IMG/VR virus record: IMGVR_UViG_3300032084_001130
Location: 1 to 36,835 of that record
Strand: one strand, 5' to 3'
Source: a virus
DNA: 36,835 bases
Shown here: positions 25,773 through 33,600 of the stretch, piece after piece
Position numbering within the stretch: position 1 is the stretch's first letter
Layout: each line of letters begins with the position of its first letter
The notes under the pieces: generated by a model
Database searches by the model: none
What the model was told of the DNA's origin: nothing
Seen by the model: only the letters and a program-made list of their open reading frames with translations
Made by a program: the position numbers and the translations under genes

Positions 25773-25796
25773 AAGCCCTCCAATAATGGAAGGCTT
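25773..25796 (-). terminator. Intrinsic terminator after the tail tube gene
   Basis: Arms at 25773-25782 and 25787-25796 form a 10-bp stem with one mismatch and a 4-nt loop. On the minus strand it ends GGGCTT and is followed by a T-tract (TTTTTG...). It is the clearest rho-independent terminator in the window and separates gp19 from the tagged operon. Confidence 0.9.
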
Positions 25797-25832
25797 AATA
25801 TAATATTTTTTCTTATATTTGATAAAGGAATA

Positions 25833-26321
25833 TCAGAACACGTTGATTGCTCTATCAAATCTTAAAGTGCAAGTAATATCTGCTAAATCAGAAGATGAAT
25901 AATCTAAACTACCGAAGTCAGCATCATTTAATTGTGTACCTTGTAAAATCCATTTTTGTACCACAACTCCAGTTGGATCTAACATTTCTAATTCTACATC
26001 TTTTTTATAACCTGCAGCATAACCTTGTCTACCTGTTACTGATTCAGAGTGTAATCTAACCCACTCCATTAATGCTTGTGTTGCTGATGGACCGATTGGG
26101 TCTCTAAATGTTACTGAAATACTTTCCCACTTAAATCTACCAATCACATAAGTTGATGTATTAAGGAAAGGAATTTCTGTTTCGTCACTTGTATATTTTG
26201 GTCTAGATGCTGTTGACACCCACCACTCTTGAATACCCAATTCATCAGGGAATCTTAATATAAATCGATTCTTTCTTAACGGCTCGTAAGGTACGGGCAT
26301 TCTCATTAACATATCTGCCAT
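25833..26321 (-). CDS. 19: Tail tube protein gp19
   Basis: Major tail tube subunit, 162 aa against 163 for T4 gp19. It starts MADMLMRMPVPYEPLRKNRF and contains RFPDELGIQEWWVSTASRP, FKWESISVTFRDPIG, QALMEWVRLHSESVTGRQGY and a C-terminal DLADITCTLRFDRAINVF, the standard order of the family. It follows the HAD gene in the tail-sheath cluster, has a late-type promoter ~40 nt upstream, and ends at a strong terminator, giving it a separate, abundant transcript as expected for a major virion protein. Confidence 0.95.
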   Translation of the reverse strand: MADMLMRMPVPYEPLRKNRFILRFPDELGIQEWWVSTASRPKYTSDETEIPFLNTSTYVIGRFKWESISVTFRDPIGPSATQALMEWVRLHSESVTGRQGYAAGYKKDVELEMLDPTGVVVQKWILQGTQLNDADFGSLDYSSSDLADITCTLRFDRAINVF

Positions 26322-26357
26322 AATTCTATTGTTTTAATTTGTTTTTATTCTTTTTAT

Positions 26358-26370
26358 TTATAAATATTTA
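26358..26370 (-). promoter_or_regulatory. Late-type promoter element (tail tube gene)
   Basis: Minus-strand AAATATTTATAAATAAAAAG, 37-50 nt before the ATG at 26321. The core is nearly palindromic here (TATTTATAAATA), but the A-rich AAAAAG flank lies on the side expected for minus-strand transcription. Confidence 0.62.
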
Positions 26371-26382
26371 GTTTTCAAAAAA

Positions 26383-27201
26383 TTATCTTTCGATTACTAT
26401 TCTTTTCTTCTTTGGGTTATTAGGGTCAGATGTATCATAAACTAAAAACCTTACACTAGGGTAAGCTTTCTTTAATTCATTATTGATATAATCTTCTGCC
26501 TTTTTAACATTTCCTAAGTCATCATCACTAAATCCCACACTTAATCCTTTGTATTCTGGATTTATTTCTAATTCCTTAGCCGCCTTTACAACTCTACTAA
26601 CAAAATCTCTCAGTGCAATTGTTTTAGCAATTTCAGGATTTTCAGCACCACCTTCAGCACCAAACTTTTCCTTAAACTCATCTGAAGATACTCCGTGATA
26701 ATCTTGTAATGATAAATACTCATCTATTGATGAACCTCTTAGGTTATCTAACATAGTTTGTTTTTCATCATCACTAAATGTCATATCGATTAATATTCTT
26801 GTACCATCTCTAAGTGCTTTTGGTGATTGTCCTCTTGCAGTGATAATAGAAAAATCATTACCATAAATTAAAGCTTCTTTGAACTTATCGAAACTAGGTC
26901 CAAACTCACCAGCCTCAATTGCTTTCTTAGTATCAACAATAAAAGCACCATAATCTCTAAAATCAGCAAATGCCTCTAAAGGGTTATCGTTTAATAATCT
27001 ATATTCCGTACCTACCAAATGTCTCATTTCAGCAAACTCTGAAGTAGAAACATCTACTGGAACATAGTCATCACCAACCTTCTTCTCTAAGTGAATATGT
27101 GTTGGCATATTAAGAATGTTATCATCCCAGTCAAAAGAGTATGCTCTTTTTTGAAACTCTAACAATGTCTTATACTGTGATTCTGTTAATTTTAATTTCA
27201 T
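26383..27201 (-). CDS. Tagged HAD-superfamily phosphatase-like protein (272 aa)
   Basis: HAD-type hydrolase placed between sheath and tube genes. The catalytic pair is D24/D26 in SFDWDDNI, the motif II threonine is T121 (SIITARGQ), a candidate motif III lysine is K194, and the metal-binding acids are D226-D228 (GFSDDDLGN). Together these are a full set, so an active phosphotransfer or phosphatase enzyme is likely. The first 15 residues (MKLKLTESQYKTLLE) are a shared tag helix ending in L-L-E, and the HAD fold begins right after it. The substrate is unknown: nucleotide 3'-phosphate, sugar phosphate or protein are possible. A GAAA-loop hairpin lies just upstream, and no late element precedes it, so it is read through from the sheath gene. 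Confidence 0.85.
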   Translation of the reverse strand: MKLKLTESQYKTLLEFQKRAYSFDWDDNILNMPTHIHLEKKVGDDYVPVDVSTSEFAEMRHLVGTEYRLLNDNPLEAFADFRDYGAFIVDTKKAIEAGEFGPSFDKFKEALIYGNDFSIITARGQSPKALRDGTRILIDMTFSDDEKQTMLDNLRGSSIDEYLSLQDYHGVSSDEFKEKFGAEGGAENPEIAKTIALRDFVSRVVKAAKELEINPEYKGLSVGFSDDDLGNVKKAEDYINNELKKAYPSVRFLVYDTSDPNNPKKKRIVIER

Positions 27202-27217
27202 AGGGTTATATTAAATG

Positions 27218-27235
27218 GGGGAGATTTCTCTCCCC
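27218..27235 (-). terminator. GAAA-tetraloop hairpin between sheath and HAD gene
   Basis: On the minus strand GGGGAGA, loop GAAA, TCTCCCC forms a perfect 7-bp stem, GC-rich within an AT-rich gap. No T-tract follows, so it is more likely an attenuator, processing or stabilising element at the 3' end of the sheath message than a full terminator. Confidence 0.6.
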
Positions 27236-27253
27236 ACATTATTATTTTTATTA

Positions 27254-30070
27254 TTAAATATTATCGAAGTTAGCACCTGTGTTAGTGATATTAAACTCAA
27301 CGCTGATGTATTCTAATGATCTTGTTGGTTTAATAAAGATTCTACCATTTAACTCATTTCTATCAATAGATTCTGGATCGCTGTCTACTTGTACTCTAAA
27401 GTCAGTTAAACCTCTTTCCTTTCTAATGTTATCCAATATTGGATTTACTAATGATAAGAATTGGTTTCTTACAACATCATCATTTTGTTCAAATAATAAT
27501 CTGATAGAAACTGCTGAAATAAGTTTTCTAGCTTGTAACAATAATCTTCTAACGTTGATTCTGTTAAGTGCCGTTTCTTTTTCTTGTAATGTTTTGTTAC
27601 CCCAAATTACTACACCCACATCTGAGAATGTTGCCATTGGGTTAATCATACCTTCATATAACGTATCTCTTTGGTCTAAAGTCAATTTAGTTCTCGCTTT
27701 AATTGCATTTGTTGTACCTCTATTGATACCTGCTGTAGCAAACCAAGGGAAAGCAATATTATCTGTAAGTGCAATGTTCCTAACAACCTCTAATGTTGGT
27801 GGTAACCATACATATTGGTTATTCTCAGTATCTTGCATCTGTAACCAAGGGAAGTAAGTAGCGGAATAGTTAGAATCAATTCCTGAATCTTCAATTACAT
27901 CAACTGCCTCATCTGGAGTTAGTGCAACTAAACCAGAACTATCAGTATCAGGAGTTGTGATTACATATAATGAATCTGCCCTTTCTTCTTCTACCATATC
28001 GATAGCTTCTTCTAATAAAGTGATGTTATCTCTTGAATCGATACCTGGTGTTGCAAATACATTAATGTTAACCGCTTCTGGGTTAGCGAAAGTTCTAATA
28101 CCTTCGAAGTATGCGTACCAGTCAGAATCTAAACCATCAACTTCAGTAGAAGTAACTCTCGATTCAAATGTACCTGAATCTAATCCTAATGTTGCTTTAC
28201 TACCATTGATTTTATATCTGTCGTCATTTGTTCTCTTAGTTCTATAAATGTCCCAACCATCAAATCCACCAAATGGTGCTAATGTGAACTTTCTAGAATC
28301 TAATCTTTCATAATCTGTATTATTTAAGTCAGCGTCATTTCTAAACTCAGCGTTACCTACTTGGAAAGTGTTAGATACACCTGCAATAACTGTAGTTGTA
28401 ACACCAGAGTCCATATGGAAACCATCTGTTCTACCTGTCCAAGCATCTGCTCCTTTATAGTTAAAGAAATCTTGATCTACACCGATATCTGTACTTAAAC
28501 CTAAGTAAGCTTTTCTTTTCTTCTCATTGTTTGTGTAAGAAGTTTTATATTCGATTAATGGAGATTTAGCGGTTCCATTACCGCCCTCATATTCTCTTAC
28601 AGTAACACCTTCAAATCCTGCAGGGAAAGCGTCTTCTGGATACTTATCTGCCATTTCAACCATAATGTATTTACTTCTTAATACGAACTCACCATCTGCA
28701 GTACCAATTTTTCTACCAATAAATCCACTATCTGTTGGGTTCATAGAAAGTTTTGAGAACTTCTCAACAATAACTGGTCTAGAGTCATCATCATAAAACT
28801 TTCTTACAACTAAGTCAAAAGTTCTATCATCTGGTTTAATGTTGATGATTGAAACTTTAATATCTTCGTTTGCTGCATTACCATCAGAAATTGTAATTAA
28901 TCTAAATAATCTAAATAAATCATTACCTCTCAATTCAGATAATACATAAGGAGTAACTGCTGAAGTATACTCTTCATTATAATCATCTAAGTTACTAGCG
29001 ATTTGTATAATAGTAGAGTTAATACCTCTTACTTTACCATCTGCGTTTAAGTCATCTAAACTATTTTTATATATTTCTTCTACAAATAATTCTGAATCTT
29101 TATCTAACGCAGAAACACCTAATACTTTAGTAATATAATTTTTCTTAGTTGTATCAAAAGATACATTATAAGTAAATGTTTCACTATCTCTATTTGTTCC
29201 TGTAATTGTGAAAGTTGCTAATGGATCTTTTTCTATTGTGTCTGCGTCTGCACCTTCAATATCAACTGAAGTTGCTGCACTAACAGGAACATCAAACTCC
29301 ATTTCTTCATCAGCGTTTACTGAACCTCTACTTCTTAGAGTAGCGACAACACTTCCTTCTACATCACTGTAAGCCGTACCACTATATTGTACATATGTAC
29401 TAGCTGAAGTTGTACCTGTTACGATTGATGGGTCAGAACCAGAAGTACCTTGAGCAGTTACTACTAAGTTGAATGTCGCCCCTGCGAAATCACTTCCTGT
29501 TTTAACATATTTTGCTGAGTCTACAGAAATAGACTCACTAACTGAAAGGTTTCCTAAGTTACTAAACTCACTTGTTAATTCACCATCATTGTATAAATCT
29601 TCAATACCTGAAGCTGATGCGTCCCATACAATACTTGTAGGTGTACCAGCAGTAGATGCTGAATAAGTCATAGCTAATGGTAATGTAGTATCAGCAGCAG
29701 TTTCTACAACTGTATCTGGATCGATAGCTGCGTCAATAGTAAGTGACCATGCCCCACCTGCTTTATATCCTGATAAACCTAATACTCTTGACACATACAA
29801 TTGGTTTGTTTGTGATAAGAATGATTTAGCAATATAGTTTAATTCATATTTTTGAAATCCAGTCCCCTCAAACTTCTCACTATTCAATCCACCAAAATAC
29901 TTTTGGAACTCATCATAGTCTGAAATAAATACTGGTTCAAATGCTGGACCTTTAGGAGTTTCTCCCACTAAACCTAATGTGGTAACTCCGACTTGTCTTG
30001 TGACAAATGTTAAGTCCTTTTCTGAGGTGAATACACCTGGACTTACAAAAATTCTGTCTGTTGATGCCAT
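27254..30070 (-). CDS. 18: Tail sheath protein gp18, enlarged
   Basis: Contractile tail sheath subunit. The N-terminus (MASTDRIFVSPGVFTSEKDLT, then VGVTTLGLVGETPKGPAFEP) and the C-terminal ~300 residues (NINVFATPGIDSRDNITLLE, AFPWFATAGINRG, RINVRRLLLQARKLISAVSI, FIKPTRSLEYISVEFNI) are typical sheath. It has 938 aa compared with 659 for T4 gp18. The extra length sits in residues ~105-560, which are rich in S, T, D and V with beta-strand patterns such as FDVPVSAATSVDIEG and TYNVSFDTTKKN. This looks like surface domains inserted on the sheath. A late-type promoter lies 44 nt upstream. It is the start of the gp18-HAD-gp19 cluster. Confidence 0.95.
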   Translation of the reverse strand: MASTDRIFVSPGVFTSEKDLTFVTRQVGVTTLGLVGETPKGPAFEPVFISDYDEFQKYFGGLNSEKFEGTGFQKYELNYIAKSFLSQTNQLYVSRVLGLSGYKAGGAWSLTIDAAIDPDTVVETAADTTLPLAMTYSASTAGTPTSIVWDASASGIEDLYNDGELTSEFSNLGNLSVSESISVDSAKYVKTGSDFAGATFNLVVTAQGTSGSDPSIVTGTTSASTYVQYSGTAYSDVEGSVVATLRSRGSVNADEEMEFDVPVSAATSVDIEGADADTIEKDPLATFTITGTNRDSETFTYNVSFDTTKKNYITKVLGVSALDKDSELFVEEIYKNSLDDLNADGKVRGINSTIIQIASNLDDYNEEYTSAVTPYVLSELRGNDLFRLFRLITISDGNAANEDIKVSIINIKPDDRTFDLVVRKFYDDDSRPVIVEKFSKLSMNPTDSGFIGRKIGTADGEFVLRSKYIMVEMADKYPEDAFPAGFEGVTVREYEGGNGTAKSPLIEYKTSYTNNEKKRKAYLGLSTDIGVDQDFFNYKGADAWTGRTDGFHMDSGVTTTVIAGVSNTFQVGNAEFRNDADLNNTDYERLDSRKFTLAPFGGFDGWDIYRTKRTNDDRYKINGSKATLGLDSGTFESRVTSTEVDGLDSDWYAYFEGIRTFANPEAVNINVFATPGIDSRDNITLLEEAIDMVEEERADSLYVITTPDTDSSGLVALTPDEAVDVIEDSGIDSNYSATYFPWLQMQDTENNQYVWLPPTLEVVRNIALTDNIAFPWFATAGINRGTTNAIKARTKLTLDQRDTLYEGMINPMATFSDVGVVIWGNKTLQEKETALNRINVRRLLLQARKLISAVSIRLLFEQNDDVVRNQFLSLVNPILDNIRKERGLTDFRVQVDSDPESIDRNELNGRIFIKPTRSLEYISVEFNITNTGANFDNI

Positions 30071-30111
30071 TTAATTTAAATTTTATTTTGTTTTATTATA
30101 ATATCCTTTTC

Positions 30112-30125
30112 ATTATAAATATATT
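30112..30125 (-). promoter_or_regulatory. Late-type promoter element (tail sheath gene)
   Basis: Minus-strand ATATATTTATAATGAAAAGG, 41-54 nt before the ATG at 30070. Core and downstream A/G-rich flank match the other late elements; the leader is unusually long and purely A/T. Confidence 0.68.
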
Positions 30126-30148
30126 GGTTTTAAGCAAAGTTTCTCAAA

Positions 30149-30178
30149 TGAATGTTATACATTCACATTTAGTGTGAA
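30149..30178 (+). promoter_or_regulatory. Two overlapping inverted repeats (candidate operator)
   Basis: The first palindrome is TGAATGT-tat-ACATTCA (30149-30165, 7-bp arms). The second is TTCACA-tttag-TGTGAA (30162-30178, 6-bp arms); they share 4 nt. They fill the region just upstream of the -7 box of the RHH gene, the expected place for a repressor site. Confidence 0.7.
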
Positions 30179-30186
30179 AAAAAACT

Positions 30187-30194
30187 TACTTTTG
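30187..30194 (+). promoter_or_regulatory. Host-type -7 box of the RHH gene
   Basis: TACTTTTG fits the Bacteroidota TAnnTTTG box. Transcription would start near 30200, about 11 nt before the ATG. No clear -33 TTG is present; the inverted repeats occupy its place. Confidence 0.55.
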
Positions 30195-30210
30195 TCATAC
30201 TTATATTAAA

Positions 30211-30366
30211 ATGTCTATGAAAAGGACTAAAAATCTAAAGATTACACCATCTACACATGAATTACTAAAAAAGTATTGTGAAGAGCATGGTCTCAAAATG
30301 TTTGCATTTGTGGAAAAGATTATCAAAGAAAAGTGTGATAAACCTAAAGATATGTATGGTGAATAA
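30211..30366 (+). CDS. Small ribbon-helix-helix DNA-binding protein (51 aa)
   Basis: A 51-aa protein with the pattern of a ribbon-helix-helix repressor: KNLKITPSTHELLKKYCEEH (ribbon strand, then helix 1), GLKMFAFVEKIIKEKC (turn and helix 2), and a short tail KPKDMYGE. This is the right length for an Arc/CopG-type dimer. It is on the plus strand, opposite to almost every neighbour, and is preceded by two overlapping inverted repeats and a host-type -7 box. It converges on the 90-aa gene, whose stop lies 19 nt away. Autoregulation at the inverted repeats is likely. An ATG two codons downstream (M3) is an alternative start. Confidence 0.75.
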   Translation: MSMKRTKNLKITPSTHELLKKYCEEHGLKMFAFVEKIIKEKCDKPKDMYGE

Positions 30367-30385
30367 TATTAACCTTCTGAATTAG

Positions 30386-30658
30386 TTATTTTTTTCTTGT
30401 TACAAAAACAAAGTTCCCATCATAACAATATTCATTATCAACAAAGTTGTCCGTTAAACAATACATATAAGGTTCTGGGTGTGATAACATAATATTTGCC
30501 AATCTTTGTTCATCTATGTTTTCTAATTTATTACCATTTTTATCATACCACACATACCAGTCTCTATTAATTGTAAAAGTACATGGGTATTGAAAATTGT
30601 TCATGAAGTTTATCCCTTCATTAACACTATTAAATGACATTAGTATAATTTGTTTCAT
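30386..30658 (-). CDS. Unknown small protein (90 aa)
   Basis: A 90-aa soluble protein, unrecognised. It starts MKQIILMSFNSVNEGINFMN and has DWYVWYDKNGNKLENIDEQR, SHPEPYMYCL and GNFVFVTRKK, a beta-rich pattern with many aromatic residues. It starts 5 nt after the fibre gene's stop and is presumably part of the same transcript. It could be a fibre-associated or assembly factor by position, but no feature proves it. It converges with the RHH gene. Confidence 0.7.
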   Translation of the reverse strand: MKQIILMSFNSVNEGINFMNNFQYPCTFTINRDWYVWYDKNGNKLENIDEQRLANIMLSHPEPYMYCLTDNFVDNEYCYDGNFVFVTRKK

Positions 30659-30663
30659 AATAT

Positions 30664-33600
30664 TTAATTTCTAGTTATTCTTTGAATCCATACAGTGTTT
30701 TCAACGGACTCACCTGTGTTATAAACTATTACGTGATATGCTGGATAAGTAACATCATTTTCTGCGGTTATAAATACTTCTAATCTATTACCACTAGAAA
30801 CACCAGCCGTATAAACATCATAATTAACACCTGTTGTTGTGATAAATGTGTTCTGTGTCGAACCACCAACTAAATAGGCTAAACTTCTCATATCACCACT
30901 ACCACCAGGAGCAACTTTCATTTGAAATTCTAAGTCATTACCCGTTTCATCCCAATTAAATAATACATTTGTATCTTCAAAAATTGGTCTTGTATCAACT
31001 GAATTTGATATTGAATAGTAAAAGTTTTCAACTGTTGAGTTACTATCACCACCAGCAGTTGTACCAGTAACCACTTGACCATTTGAATCGAAACCTAAAT
31101 TACCAACAGGAGTACCACCACCTATTGTAGTTATATTAAGTGTTGTGGCAGTTAAACTACCATCTACAATGGTATCACTATCTATAAATGTGTCATACCC
31201 AGCATTACCAATAAACACTCTATCTTGATTATCCACACCAATTAGAGATACATTAGCATCGGCAACTGTCCTACCTTGTAAGAAATAAGAATTATCTCTT
31301 AAATTAATATGTCCGTTAAATACATTTATTGCTGAGTTTGATGTAATACTAGTTGCTGTAAGTGTATTAAGTGTTGAATCACCTGTAACATCTAAATCAC
31401 CATTTATTGTTAAACCACTAACTTGATTTATGGTTGTAGTATATAAACCACCATTATCATCAGTTATTGTAAATGTATTATTATCATTATATGTAAACCC
31501 TGTGGTAGTTATACCCACATCAGTTCTAATAACTTCTTGAGGTTTATCATCACCATTACCAACCCATAAGTAATCTGTTGTTAAGTTTGGTAATCCAGCA
31601 GTTCTTGCTGTGTTAAATATAAATAATTGACCATCAGTTGTACCAACCTTTAATATCTTAGCTATTCTTTGTATTTGTGTATTTGTTCCTGATGGTCTAA
31701 ATTTAGTTAATCCACCATCAGTTGTATTCATATATAATACATCATTAACCGCCCACGTCTCACCATTAGGGTTAATTGTCGATACCGTACTTGTTGTATC
31801 CACACCAACTAACTTACCAAAAGTGATTAAAGGATAAACACCAGCGTTATCAAAATCCTCACCTGTAAATCCAATTACTGGCATTGTTGATGCGGTTGTT
31901 GCGTTTGCTAACTCAACCTCATGTATATCATTATCAAAACCTGTAATATAAACTGGACAACCTTTATCTATTGTACCAGCAGTACCTTTTTTAGCCCATA
32001 TTGTTACATTACCTGTTGATACGTATTCTTCACCAGTAACCCACTGATTATCCGCAACATCAAAGTAAAGTAACCTACCTTGATATGTATTGTCAGGTGT
32101 TGTAGGGATATTCGATGTTACATCATCTAAATCATCTAATGTTATACCTGTATATGTCGTTGCGGATAACACACCATTTATTGTTAAACCTGTAAGAGTA
32201 TTAATTGTAGCTGTTAAGGCACTTAAACCATTATTCCTAGATATAGTTAATGTATTAGCATCATTATATGTAAATCCAGTTACAAAAGTATTGGTATCAG
32301 GTGGTATTGTAACATCTACTTTAATAATATCATCTATTGTTGTGATTGTAGTATTACTACCACCACTAACTGTTCTAAAATATAAATCAGTTCCAGACTT
32401 ACCACTAAATACTTCATTAGCACCACCACTATTAATACCATTTCCTATCTTACTGTCTAATTGCGTTTGTACATTACCACTATAAGTATTAAAATCGCTT
32501 ATATTTAACTTACTATCAATCTGAGTTTGTACACTACCACTATAACTATTAAAGTCAGTTATTTCACTAAGAGTATGAGTGTGAGCACTGCTACCTAAAT
32601 CTGATAAATTAATACTTGATTTAGTGAAGTGTATTGTTGTATCACCAGTATGTGACACAAAATCAGTATTATTAGTTTTACCACTTAATACTGGTGATAA
32701 GTTAACACTATATAAATTACTTCCTTGTATGTTATTATCAAACTCAATTGTTTCACCATTAAGATTAGCAGCAGTTGTGTAACTATCAGTCATACCAGTA
32801 GTAAACCCACTAACTTGGAATGTACCACCACTACTATTAGTATATGTGACAATACCAGTAGAAGCGTTGTAAACCCCACTAACAACATAAACATCTGATG
32901 CTAAAACAGATAAATCGGTATTAAATGTTGTACCATCATTTCTTGTTGTTGATAAAATATATGTTGAGTTACTAAAAGTTTGACCAGTAACAAATGTATC
33001 ATTAACATCTATTGTGGATAAATCTAATGTATATGTTGTACCATCATTTTTTGTAAATGTAGCTAACGTAGTCCCATTATCGTATGTAGCACCTGTTGTA
33101 AATGTATCAGTAATTCCTGTTATATTAACAAAATTACCATCATTTCTTAAAAGTGATAATGTATCGGTAGAATCATTATAAACCCCATCAATAACATAAG
33201 TGTTAGCACTCACCGAACTAACCAATGAAGTTAAATCAACATCAAATGTGGTATCAACAGAGTTACCAACAAAGTTTATTTCTTTTGTACCACCATTGTA
33301 AGTACCACCACTAACAAACTTATCTTGGTCTGTTGGGAACGTTACTTCTAAATTAACTGAACTAGAATTAGAAGATATGTTTACTGTACCACCTGTAGAT
33401 GTTATTCCCTTAAACTCTAAATCTAAACCATTCTTTTGAGCAAATATCCCTTCAGATGAAAGATTTGTTGCCCCACTAATCTTAGTGTTTAATTCAGTTT
33501 GTACATTACCACTATAAGTATTAAATGTTGATACATCTAATTTACTATCTAATTCTGTCTGTAAGTTAATTACCTCACTAATACTATGTGTATGAGCTGT

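Noticed and set aside
30211-30658. Toxin-antitoxin pair formed by the RHH gene and the 90-aa gene
   Set aside because: The genes converge and do not share an operon, and the 90-aa product follows the fibre gene by 5 nt in its transcript. No toxin motif is visible.
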